A stretch of DNA of 38,129 nucleotides, from positions 1 through 38,129 of the forward strand of contig JACQBK010000053.1 in assembly GCA_016194505.1 (NCBI GenBank). Reading direction: 5' to 3'. This DNA comes from Ignavibacteriales bacterium (GTDB lineage Bacteria > Bacteroidota > Ignavibacteria > UBA10030). Within the stretch, counting starts at the first letter, position 1; each line of letters starts with the position of its first letter. Made by a program: the position numbers and the translations under genes. Of the stretch, positions 1 through 8,464 are shown one piece after another. The notes under the pieces are model-generated. The model saw only the letters and a list, made by a program, of their open reading frames with translations. It was not told the origin of the DNA and searched no databases.

Positions 1-179
1 TCTAACAACAAAGGATTCTTTTCATCTGCAGTCAACCAGATAAATGCAAACCGGCACAGCATAACGCCGACTCCGGTCCACATAAGTCCGCCTAAGGCGA
101 TGAGCCAATTTCTATGAACGGCAGGTTTTAATTGATGCCAGCCGGACAATGTTTTTGGACTGAGGTATTCTTTTTTCAT
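1..179 (-). CDS. Hypothetical small membrane protein, partial (3' part beyond the window)
   Basis: Reverse complement from ATG at 179 reads MKKEYLSPKTLSGWHQLKPAVHRNWLIALGGLMWTGVGVMLCRFAFIWLTADEKNPLLL and is open to the window edge; one hydrophobic segment. Confidence 0.55.
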   Translation of the reverse strand, partial: MKKEYLSPKTLSGWHQLKPAVHRNWLIALGGLMWTGVGVMLCRFAFIWLTADEKNPLLL

Positions 180-985
180 GCCAGTTGGGTTTGTTTTGAA
201 AATTTCGTGCGAGCATAGGCAAGACGAAATCCATGTTTTTCCGCATTTCGTTGAGAAATGCTTCCCGGCAAGGTTGTCACCATTGCAAGCTTGCATTGTT
301 TAGCGTACGCATGATTTAACCTGTGTGCAAGCAATTCAGTGTGAATTCCCAAATTTCTGTACTGCTGCAGTGTGCTCGCCCCGCCTAAGATTGCGATACC
401 ATTTTGAATGAACACCGTTCCCCCGCCCGCCAATTCTTGATTTCGAATTGTAATGAAACATGCAGCATTGGATTGAAGAAACGATGCTTTTAATGCCTCC
501 AGCAGTAATGCTGGTATCTCTTTGCCTTCTAAAAAGCCTGTGGCAATCATGGTAGCAATGGAGTCAATTTCATGTTCTGCTGCTTGCCGGATTTCGTTCT
601 TTGTTGACGGCGTAGGGCTACTTTCTAATTGTTTAAAGAGCACGTTAGAATATTCTAATATTTTATATTCCCGCTCCATAAGAAGATGGGTTAAGCTTAT
701 ATCCGCCAAATGTGATACCTCGATGTTCACGGGAGCGTTGCGTTCTCCGAAAAATTCTTCAAGCTCAAGTATTTCCTGTTCTTTAACCGCGCCGTTGAAT
801 CCCAGTCCGAATGATTGCGTGAGCGGCGAGTCAATTCCTGCGTAGATCGCAAAGCCGCTTCCGATGCTCCGATAAGCCGCTGTCGATTGCTGAAAAATTT
901 CATTGTGAGTACGGACAAATTCAACTTGGTTGAGCGCTTCGGCAGATTCCAGTTGTTGACCTAATATTTTATCGAAAAAAATCAT
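176..985 (-). CDS. GNAT-family N-acetyltransferase
   Basis: 269 aa ORF; C-terminal half (IRNQELAGGGTVFIQNGIAILGGASTLQQYRNLGIHTELLAHRLNHAYAKQC...RNAEKHGFRLAYARTKF) has the GNAT acetyl-CoA-binding pattern. Confidence 0.75.
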   Translation of the reverse strand: MIFFDKILGQQLESAEALNQVEFVRTHNEIFQQSTAAYRSIGSGFAIYAGIDSPLTQSFGLGFNGAVKEQEILELEEFFGERNAPVNIEVSHLADISLTHLLMEREYKILEYSNVLFKQLESSPTPSTKNEIRQAAEHEIDSIATMIATGFLEGKEIPALLLEALKASFLQSNAACFITIRNQELAGGGTVFIQNGIAILGGASTLQQYRNLGIHTELLAHRLNHAYAKQCKLAMVTTLPGSISQRNAEKHGFRLAYARTKFSKQTQLA

Positions 986-1009
986 TGTATTCGAGTTTTG
1001 CAGAGAGAT

Positions 1010-1750
1010 TTACTTCACAAACCATTCAAATGCTTCGCGAGCGACTTCTTTCGAAATTGTATGCCGTCCATCGAATTCGCGAAAGCGCACATCATAACCC
1101 CATTGCTCAAGCGTTGGTACAATGACTTTGCTTGTTGATTCGAACGGCAGAATTTGGTCTTTTGTTCCGTGCGCCACAAAGATGCGGGCAGGTCCCAGCC
1201 TTTTCGGTCCGATAATAAAGCCGGGAGAAAACGCTATGATATGTGTGAACAGATCGCTGTTGTAAAGACCCAGCGAGAGTGCATAACTGGCACCGTCGGA
1301 AAATCCGCCCAAGCCGATTCATTTTGGATCAATACGACAGTGGTCAAATATATATGCAAGAGCTTTATCAAGGAAGGAGACGTCTTCTCCAAAATCGGAG
1401 AGCACGGCATCCCACGTGCGGGCACGCGAATCCGGTACTATAATGATGACACCCATTTTTTCAGCAAGTGAAAAAAACCGCGTCATTTCTTCAGCGCTTT
1501 GACCGGCGCCATGAAGCAACACGAGCAACGGCATCGCTTTTGCGGAATCATAGTTTGACGGTACAAACACCAATCCATCGCGATTATCAGCTAGTCCCAG
1601 CTTTAGAGTGCCGGGACTTATTGATTGTGTCGGTGCATGTGGGCGCGAAGAAACGCGTGTGCTGTTCTTGCTTGCACCACACGATTCAACGAATGTAATC
1701 GCAAGGCTCACACAAGCAATAGTGATAAACTTTCTAAACATGAATAGCAA
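1010..1750 (-). pseudogene. Alpha/beta hydrolase (esterase/phospholipase-like, lipoprotein-type leader) interrupted by one in-frame TGA at 1319-1321
   Basis: ORFs 1319-1750 and 1010-1312 are in the same frame, separated by TGA: ...DHCRIDPK-[TGA]-IGLGGFSDGASYALSLGL... GFSDG is a GxSxG nucleophile elbow; LVLLHGAG upstream and GRH near the C-terminus fit the fold. Confidence 0.8.
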
Positions 1751-1786
1751 TCTTCTATTCCATAAAAGAGATGAGCAAATAATTTT

Positions 1787-2482
1787 TTAAGATGATTCGT
1801 TCTTCCGTCGAAAGAGCATACTCCAAACGGAAGTCGGCATGAAATACACGGCAAATACCAGGGCAAACGTGAGGAAGGACTCAAGCCCAATGGCAAATAA
1901 CCCCGCCAGCGCAAACAGGAGAAAATGCATCTTTAAGACATTCTTATATGCTTTGAAGTGCTCCAATTTTTCTGTGCCTGAAAGAACCGTCTTATAATCG
2001 TAGATGAGATTTAAAAGGGCGAACGACCAATAGCTTCGAAACGCGAGAGCGACCGTGCCAAAAAAGGAAAAGGGTGTCGCACCACGCCACGTTAAATTGC
2101 CGAGATAGACACGGTTTGGTTGTTCTGTAAGCGGCATAAACAAATCTAAAATACTGCCGTGGACATAATGAAACGCCCCGAAATGAACACAGAAATAAGC
2201 AAGTCCCAAAACACCCCCGATAACTTTCATCACGCGCTCCATGATTGTTTGCCCTTGCTCAAGCACGGGGGAGGCATACCCTATCAGAAAATACAGGAAT
2301 CCTGAAACAAGGCTCGAAAGCCATAAACTCCATACTAAGTCCTTGGTGGACCAGCCCGAGAAATATGCCAGGGCTAAACTGCCAAGGAACGCGCCAATAT
2401 CACGGATGACCGGAGGAACAAACCATGGCTGCTCTTTGCCTTCTGTCGTAAGAATTGCGGCTTGCTTCTCAGGTGTATTCAT
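1787..2482 (-). CDS. Multi-pass membrane protein, DUF6498-like
   Basis: 231 aa with several hydrophobic segments; pattern VHFGAFHYVHGSILDLF followed by C-terminal TM helices. Family name recalled from memory. Confidence 0.55.
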   Translation of the reverse strand: MNTPEKQAAILTTEGKEQPWFVPPVIRDIGAFLGSLALAYFSGWSTKDLVWSLWLSSLVSGFLYFLIGYASPVLEQGQTIMERVMKVIGGVLGLAYFCVHFGAFHYVHGSILDLFMPLTEQPNRVYLGNLTWRGATPFSFFGTVALAFRSYWSFALLNLIYDYKTVLSGTEKLEHFKAYKNVLKMHFLLFALAGLFAIGLESFLTFALVFAVYFMPTSVWSMLFRRKNESS

Positions 2483-2501
2483 TTGGCAAAGTCAGCGTAT
2501 A

Positions 2502-3080
2502 TTATTTTCTCTTAGCTGATTTAACTACGACATCAGTCAGAGGAACGTTTTGATAGATTTGCCGATTACCGGTTGGAACCTGCGTAATTTTATCTACTAC
2601 TTCCATGCCGGCAGCGACCTTGCCGAACACGGCGTAACCGAAACTGTTCGGATTGTTATCTAACATGGCGTTATCTTTAAGGTTGACGAAGAACTGCGAC
2701 GTAGCGCTGTTGATATCGCTTGTTCTTGCCATAGAAAGCGTGCCGCGTAAGTTTTTGAGGCCATTATCCGCTTCGTTTTTAATGGGAGGAAAAGTCTTTT
2801 TTTGGACCATGCCGCTTGTGAAGCCGCCGCCTTGAATCACGAAGCCGGGAATGACTCGATGAAAGGTCGTTCCGTTGTAAAATCCGCTATCAACATAGGC
2901 GAGAAAATTTTTCACAGTGATCGGAGCTTTGTCCGCAAAAAGCTCGATAGTAATATCGCCCAGGGATGTTGAAAACAGAACCTGCGGGTTTTTTGTTTTG
3001 GTCTGGCATCCGCCTGACGACACGGAGCCTATGAGTAACATTATTGTCCATGCAACAACAAAGAAAAATCGGAGCTTCAT
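2502..3080 (-). CDS. Peptidylprolyl isomerase, cyclophilin type, with lipoprotein-like signal
   Basis: [50 protein letters not shown] ... [23 protein letters not shown] is a classic cyclophilin core; N-terminal SSGGCQ lipobox-like. Confidence 0.93.
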   Translation of the reverse strand: MKLRFFFVVAWTIMLLIGSVSSGGCQTKTKNPQVLFSTSLGDITIELFADKAPITVKNFLAYVDSGFYNGTTFHRVIPGFVIQGGGFTSGMVQKKTFPPIKNEADNGLKNLRGTLSMARTSDINSATSQFFVNLKDNAMLDNNPNSFGYAVFGKVAAGMEVVDKITQVPTGNRQIYQNVPLTDVVVKSAKRK

Positions 3081-3201
3081 ATTGGGTATCCTTATAAGTT
3101 GGAGAAATTGTTTTGGTATGATTATAGATTACGGCTCATGCCAAGGTTGCGACCCCTCTGTGTAGGTTTCAAGAGAATAGTTACAATATTCATCGTTGCT
3201 C

Positions 3202-5070
3202 TTAGTGCGATGCGATAGGGAGCAAGATGTAGGTAGGGAATTTCTGTGAGCGAAACACCCGCTGGGTTGCAACTTGGAAATCGGCATCGGTCGCTTTGTA
3301 GATATTCTCAACATACCTTTGCGGATTCCGATCAATGATGGGGAACCATGTGCTCTGAACCTGCACCATGATCTTATGCCCCTTCAGAAAACGATGGTCG
3401 TTGGTATGGAGATCAATCATATACTCGTTTATTTCGTTTGGGTTCACCGGTTCAGGCTTCTCAAAGCTCTTGCGAAATCTCCCCCGCAGTACGTCATTTG
3501 CCACCATCAGTTGATAGCCGCCCATTTTTGGTTCCTTGGGATATGATTCCGGGTACACGTCAATCAGTTTCACGATCCAATCGCTGTCCGTGCCGGAGGT
3601 TGACACAAACAGATGGGCGACAATATCACCCGAAACCGTGACATCTTCCGTGAGCGGCTCGGTCTCCCAGCTCAACACGTCGGGGCGCAGGTGAACGAAT
3701 CGTTGGTCTTCCACAAGCCACGTGTACCACCGCGAACCCGGACCGTATGTCGGCTCGATAGGTCGCGCTCGGTAGGGGACAGGATGGAAGGGGTCAGACA
3801 CGTAGCTGTCAAATTCCATGTCGCTTTCTTTTGACGGCGATTCAAATGAGAGCCTGCCGTTTTCGCGAACGTACAGTTTCCGGTCGTTCACACCCTTGCG
3901 TGGGGGCCACGCATCGTAGGATTTCCATTCATTCGACCCTGTTTGAAATGTCATTGCCTCCGAAAAATTAAACGTTCCCTTATCTTTCAGAAAGTGTGCA
4001 AACCATGGTGCCTGAATGCTTTCGCGGAAATACTGCGCCGTTGCCGTATCAAAATTAACATTGCCCAGCGAACGCCCCTCGCCTCTTCCCCAGCCGCCGT
4101 GATTCCAAGGTCCGACGACTAAGTAGTTCAGATGGTTCGGATCGTTCTTCTCCAAAATCTCGTATGTCTTGAGCGGTCCGTAAAAATCCTCTTGGTCCCA
4201 CCAGCCTCCTACGTGTAGGGTTGGAATAGTCGGATGGCTCAAACGGTACGCGAGCCCCTGTTTTTGCCAGAAAGAGTCATAATTAGGATGCTCCACATAA
4301 TCGTTCCAAGTCGGAATTTTTCCGTGGAAATATTTTGCATTGGCATTGGAAAGCGCCCCGAGTTTCAGATACCATTCGAACGTATCGTAGGTATCGAAAT
4401 GAAATGCGGTATCAATTTTAGCGGCTTCAAGCTCGAAGGCATACTCGAATCCGTAGCTCAAGCGGAATGCGCCGTTATGGTGAAAATCGTCTCCCAAAAA
4501 CATATCGGCGGGCGTGGCTTGCTCCGAAACGGCTTTGAGCGCGGGATGAGGATCGAGCATTGCCATCACCGTCAGCCAGCCGTCGTACGAAATACCCAGC
4601 ATGCCTGCGCGCCCGTTGTTGTTGGGGATATTGTTGAGAAGCCACTCAATCGTATCGTAGGTGTCGGTGCTCTCGTCTATGGATTTTGGCTTGCTCTTAT
4701 CGCGATTGAAACGCTGCATCTCAAACTTGCCTTCCGATTTATATCTGCCGCGAATATCTTGGTAGGCAAAGATGTAGCCGTCGCTGGCAAGGTCTTTCAG
4801 GTATGCCCGCAGATGAGGAGCGGCAGCGCCGCTCACGCCGTACGGTGTGCGCAAGAGTATAAACGGATAACGCTCGGTTTGCTGTTTGCCCGCCTTGAAC
4901 GAGTGCGGGGTCCAGATAACAGTGTTCAATCGAACGCCATCGCGCATCGTGATCAATATATCCTGACGGTCGTAGCCGCCGGAAGTATCGGCAGGAGTCT
5001 GTGCGGGAAGCCAAGAGATGAGAACAAAAAATAATAGAGAGGATAAGGTCATTATCCGTTTGTTGCTCAT
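3202..5070 (-). CDS. CocE/NonD family hydrolase (X-Pro dipeptidyl-peptidase S15 family), secreted
   Basis: 622 aa; MRDGVRLNTVIWTP, YAYQDIRGRYKSEG, GMLGISYDGWLTVMA (GxSxxG nucleophile), PTLHVGGWWDQED, C-terminal jelly-roll-like domain. Confidence 0.92.
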   Translation of the reverse strand: MSNKRIMTLSSLLFFVLISWLPAQTPADTSGGYDRQDILITMRDGVRLNTVIWTPHSFKAGKQQTERYPFILLRTPYGVSGAAAPHLRAYLKDLASDGYIFAYQDIRGRYKSEGKFEMQRFNRDKSKPKSIDESTDTYDTIEWLLNNIPNNNGRAGMLGISYDGWLTVMAMLDPHPALKAVSEQATPADMFLGDDFHHNGAFRLSYGFEYAFELEAAKIDTAFHFDTYDTFEWYLKLGALSNANAKYFHGKIPTWNDYVEHPNYDSFWQKQGLAYRLSHPTIPTLHVGGWWDQEDFYGPLKTYEILEKNDPNHLNYLVVGPWNHGGWGRGEGRSLGNVNFDTATAQYFRESIQAPWFAHFLKDKGTFNFSEAMTFQTGSNEWKSYDAWPPRKGVNDRKLYVRENGRLSFESPSKESDMEFDSYVSDPFHPVPYRARPIEPTYGPGSRWYTWLVEDQRFVHLRPDVLSWETEPLTEDVTVSGDIVAHLFVSTSGTDSDWIVKLIDVYPESYPKEPKMGGYQLMVANDVLRGRFRKSFEKPEPVNPNEINEYMIDLHTNDHRFLKGHKIMVQVQSTWFPIIDRNPQRYVENIYKATDADFQVATQRVFRSQKFPTYILLPIASH

Positions 5071-5092
5071 AAGAACTCCGGGGGTGATGGTG

Positions 5093-6940
5093 TTATGATT
5101 CGCTGAGTGCGCCTACTGTTTCGCCAACGCTTAGTTCAGCTTGTTTTTGAAACTCCGCAAAGACCCTATGCAAGCGGCTTCTCTGCTTTTCTACGCAGGG
5201 AGGAATGGAATCGAGGTTTTCGTTCTCGTACGGTTTTCTTGAAGCGATCTCGAGGCAATATTGCATGCCGGATTCGAGATTGGCGTTATACTCGTTGAGT
5301 GTTTTAATTTCTCGCTGTGTGTATCCACATTGCTGAACGAGTTTTTCAAAATAATCCACATACATGACAATTTCTTTCGCGAACATGTGGGGTCGTTCCG
5401 GGGGCACGAGGGAGGGTCCTCTGCCGTAAATATGGTCAACCATTTCTCTCAATGTATAGATTTTGTCGAACCATGCGATGTTCGGTCCCGGACAAATGGC
5501 TTGAGGATGATTTTCTTCCTTTATAATTCCCAATGCAATGAGCGCGCCATTGCCCAAATGCTCGCAGAGGCATGTTTTCTGTACAATCATCGCCCGCATT
5601 GTTGCCTTATCGCTCGCAGGCAGATCTAACGATTCCAACTGAGCAAGCTTCTGTTCTTGAAATTCAGTGGAAGCAAGGCAAATTGGTTTCTGCGAAAATT
5701 CCGTGTTTGAGACAAGAAAGCCCTTGGGGCATGGTGAGCCGGGTTTTCCATCATCCGCATTCTTTTTCGTCCAGCGCTCGGAGCCTGAGCGGCGGACATT
5801 ATTGAATGGAACACCAAGCGGAGAAACATCGCTTAAATACAGGTCATCTTCCGTTGCTTGGCGCAAGAGCTCTCGCGTAGCGTTATCAACGGCGGTTGCT
5901 TCGGGAACGAGGAGGAACGGGCTTGCCCAACCGGTAAGGTTCATCCCGAAGTCTTCCATTAATCGCCGCACCTCGCCGTGCGTGCCGATACCGCCCTGCA
6001 CGGTAATGAGTGGCCGTTCCTGTAATGCCTCTTTGGGATATTCCCAGCCCATCATCTCGTAATACCGCAAAATCATCGGGTGGAATTCGGCAACAAGCTC
6101 ATCGCGTTTTTCTTTAAACTCTTTTAAGAGTGTCGGGAGCAAAAGCCCGTTGGAAGCAAACGCATGGCCGCCGCAGTTCAATCCCGATTCGATGCGAAAC
6201 TCGAATACTTCCAGCCCCTTTTTGGCAAGCACTTTTCCTTGAATCATCGCCGAGCGGAAATCGCTGACCTTAAGGACAATTTTCTTTTTTATTTCCCCGG
6301 TCGTGCTTCGATAAAAATCCTTGAAGCGGGTCATGTAGCCGAACAAGCTTTGGTTGATACCGGCGGAAAGAATAAGCATAGAATGCAAACTGCTATTGGC
6401 AAATCCTCGCAGCGACGCCTTCGCATCCGAAAACTCCTCGCTTAAGGGAACGCCTTGCTTGTTAAAGTTAAACCTATCAAGCTTGACCATGATATTCACG
6501 CCAATGGAGCCGGGCACCATTTTATCCGTCAGCTCTTGTTCCATGGAATCCCGCTCGGGTCCCGCTTGCATGTTGAGAAGTTTTTGGTAGGCTTTTTTGA
6601 GCAAGCATGTATCGGGCAACAGCTCGAAGTACTTCGCTTTGTCATTATCTTGGAAGAAAGGAAGTTTTTTGACAGCCTCCATTTTGGTGCGAACAATTTC
6701 CTGCACAACTTCAAGGTATGCAGTGATCCGTTTCGCGCGGCCATCCTCTACATAACGGGGGATTGTGAAATGAGGGATGCCAAATTTTTCGGCGTAATGT
6801 TTGCGGATTCTCTCAACGAGAAGATCGTCAACAATGGAGATGACCGAGGAAATTCCTAAATGAGCGACGCGTATGGGCGTGTCAATGGAATGCCCCGTCC
6901 CCATCACCGGAATATGAAAGGTGTGGTAATAATTTTTCAA
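5093..6940 (-). CDS. Large conserved-looking protein of unknown function, possible TIM-barrel flavoprotein (NPD/nitronate monooxygenase-like) with Cys-rich C-terminal part
   Basis: Start placed at TTG 6940 with GAGGAAAG upstream, avoiding the overlap with the aquaporin gene that the tool ORF (to 7048) implies. Contains PVMGTGHSIDTPIRVAHLGISSVISIVDDLL, TVQGGIGTHGEVRRLMEDFG, and Cys-rich CPKGFL..ICLAS..CLCEHLGNGA..ICPGP. Confidence 0.75.
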   Translation of the reverse strand: MKNYYHTFHIPVMGTGHSIDTPIRVAHLGISSVISIVDDLLVERIRKHYAEKFGIPHFTIPRYVEDGRAKRITAYLEVVQEIVRTKMEAVKKLPFFQDNDKAKYFELLPDTCLLKKAYQKLLNMQAGPERDSMEQELTDKMVPGSIGVNIMVKLDRFNFNKQGVPLSEEFSDAKASLRGFANSSLHSMLILSAGINQSLFGYMTRFKDFYRSTTGEIKKKIVLKVSDFRSAMIQGKVLAKKGLEVFEFRIESGLNCGGHAFASNGLLLPTLLKEFKEKRDELVAEFHPMILRYYEMMGWEYPKEALQERPLITVQGGIGTHGEVRRLMEDFGMNLTGWASPFLLVPEATAVDNATRELLRQATEDDLYLSDVSPLGVPFNNVRRSGSERWTKKNADDGKPGSPCPKGFLVSNTEFSQKPICLASTEFQEQKLAQLESLDLPASDKATMRAMIVQKTCLCEHLGNGALIALGIIKEENHPQAICPGPNIAWFDKIYTLREMVDHIYGRGPSLVPPERPHMFAKEIVMYVDYFEKLVQQCGYTQREIKTLNEYNANLESGMQYCLEIASRKPYENENLDSIPPCVEKQRSRLHRVFAEFQKQAELSVGETVGALSES

Positions 6941-6978
6941 TACTCTTTCCTCACTATATATATGTTTTGTGTAGATTC

Positions 6979-7626
6979 TTATTTTTCTTCTAACACATTG
7001 TGATAAAGCAACGCCGCCAACGAAGAGCCGATGATTGGTCCCACCCAATAAATCCAGATATTGTCAAGCCCGCCGCCAAGGAGTGCGGGGCCTAAATGCC
7101 GCGCAGGGTTCATTGCCGCGCCGCTAATTGGTCCGCCCATAAAAATGTTTGCGGTGATGACTAACCCAATAAATAACCCGCCCATTTTCGGGGCGCGCCT
7201 ATCTATCGCAGTTCCATAAATGACAAACATCAAAAAGAAGGTCAAAATAATTTCGGCGACAAGAGCTTGCGTCGTCGTAATACCTGCGCCGAGCGCAGGA
7301 GTTCCCATTCCAACCGCCTGAAGCGCTTGTTCGGGCACAGCCAATTTGATAAGCGCCGCTGCCGTTATAGCGCCTAAACATTGAACAATAATATAACCAA
7401 TAGCATTATTAACGTCAATTTTCTTTGCGAGAAGCGCCCCAATGGTAACGGCAGGGTTAAACTGCCCGCCACTAATGAACCCAACTGCACTGACCATCAC
7501 TGCAATGGTTAACCCATGGGCCAGCGCAATGCCCGTTAAACCGGCGTTTGCGGCAATTGCCCCTATTCCAACGAAAACAAGCGCAAATGTTCCGATAAAT
7601 TCTGCGACCAGAGCCTTGGTGTTCAT
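6979..7626 (-). CDS. Aquaporin / MIP family channel
   Basis: Both NPA boxes present: GGQFNPAVTIGA and GAAMNPARHLGPAL; ATG at 7626 preceded by a good Shine-Dalgarno (taaggaggaa on - strand). Confidence 0.93.
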   Translation of the reverse strand: MNTKALVAEFIGTFALVFVGIGAIAANAGLTGIALAHGLTIAVMVSAVGFISGGQFNPAVTIGALLAKKIDVNNAIGYIIVQCLGAITAAALIKLAVPEQALQAVGMGTPALGAGITTTQALVAEIILTFFLMFVIYGTAIDRRAPKMGGLFIGLVITANIFMGGPISGAAMNPARHLGPALLGGGLDNIWIYWVGPIIGSSLAALLYHNVLEEK

Positions 7627-7704
7627 AAAATTCCTCCTTACGATGGCACTATAAGTATAGTTAAAGATAAACAATATCCCATTTTTAAGCTATAAAGGGG
7701 TTCT

Positions 7705-7772
7705 ATTTGTAGGGCGAGCTTCAGCTCGCCACATGGGTTAGCGAACTAAAGTTCGCTCTACGTACAAAGTTT
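7705..7772. repeat. Intergenic double palindromic element (TGTAGG-headed family)
   Basis: Perfect inverted repeats GGCGAGCT-TC-AGCTCGCC (7713-7730) and AGCGAACT-AA-AGTTCGCT (7740-7757), with outer GTAG...CTAC. Confidence 0.8.
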
Positions 7773-7813
7773 TAAACCGCTGGAAGATTGTTCGATATTT
7801 TTTAGTCAAACAA

Positions 7814-7842
7814 AAAGCATCCCGCTGTTTGCAGGATGCTTT
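7814..7842 (-). terminator. Rho-independent terminator downstream of the 7882-8190 gene
   Basis: On - strand: AAAGCATCC-TGCAAACAGCG-GGATGCTTT followed by T residues. Confidence 0.7.
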
Positions 7843-7881
7843 ATCAAACCAAACTTGATGTTGTTTATTGTTCAACTATTA

Positions 7882-8190
7882 TTATTCCGGCTGCATAAGG
7901 ACTTCAAAATGCACCGACCGCTCGTCGAATTTAGAAAGAAGTGTTCTCGCCTCCGGCGGCACAACAGCAACCTCGTAATCCTCGCCGGCGAACGCTCGAA
8001 CTGCTTCCATTGATTCAAAAAACGTTAACGTAATGAACTCGACGCTGTTGTGTGAATTCCTACGGAGTAAATAGGCTCCTTTGTATCCGGCAATACGATG
8101 AATCTCGGGAAGGATTTTTGACCTCAACAGTTTTTCATAGGTATCAGCGTTGCCTATGGTAGTCCAACCGTGCCAAATGCGTCCGATCAT
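7882..8190 (-). CDS. Antibiotic biosynthesis monooxygenase (ABM)/dimeric alpha-beta barrel-like protein
   Basis: 102 aa; RIWHGWTTIGNADTYEKLLRSKILPEIHRIAGYKGAYLLRR...EFITLTFFESMEAVRAFAGEDYEVAVVPPEARTLLSKFDE. Confidence 0.8.
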   Translation of the reverse strand: MIGRIWHGWTTIGNADTYEKLLRSKILPEIHRIAGYKGAYLLRRNSHNSVEFITLTFFESMEAVRAFAGEDYEVAVVPPEARTLLSKFDERSVHFEVLMQPE

Positions 8191-8269
8191 TCATTATTCC
8201 TTTATTGAATTGCAAAAGCAGTTGAAACCTATCTAAAAAAACGCGTGATGGTTGATACTAAAAAACTTT

Positions 8270-8412
8270 TCACAGAGAACACGGAGATTGAAAAGATTCT
8301 TTTTGTAGGGGCGTATTGTTCCAACGGAATCCCTTTGGGACAATACGCCCCTACTTTGAATTTTTCCTTCGTGCTCTTCGAGGATAAAAATCTTTTTTGT
8401 TTTCTCTGTGGT
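8270..8412. repeat. Nested intergenic repeat: outer CACAGAGAA.. inverted repeat enclosing a TGTAGGGGCGTATTGT stem-loop
   Basis: Outer arms CACAGAGAACAC (8271-) and TTTTCTCTGTGG (reverse complement CCACAGAGAAAA); inner perfect 15-bp stem GTAGGGGCGTATTGT (8305-8319) / ACAATACGCCCCTAC (8340-8354). Confidence 0.75.
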
Positions 8413-8464
8413 CTTCCTGCCCCGTCCAACGGGGTGTGTTATGTTTTTTTGTAAAAGCTTTTAA

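Noticed and set aside
1319-1321. TGA as a selenocysteine codon in the hydrolase
   Set aside because: Position fits Arg and not Cys/Sec in the family pattern, and no selenocysteine insertion signal was recognised; nonsense mutation or sequence error is simpler.
4234-5034. 266-aa + strand ORF
   Set aside because: Antisense to the well-supported CocE/NonD hydrolase; no recognisable motifs; typical shadow ORF.
6941-7048. N-terminal extension MGGTNHRLFVGGVALSQCVRRKIRIYTKHIYSEERV of the 651-aa ORF
   Set aside because: Overlaps the aquaporin 3' end (6979 onward) and reads repeat-free but non-conserved-looking sequence; a TTG at 6940 with GAGGAAAG upstream is a better start.
8229-8454. Opposing ORFs of 66 and 69 aa with CPKGIPLEQYAPT / CSNGIPLGQYAPT
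   Set aside because: Both are translations of the two arms of an intergenic palindromic repeat; the similar peptide at 31141-31431 comes from a repeat copy, not from a gene family.
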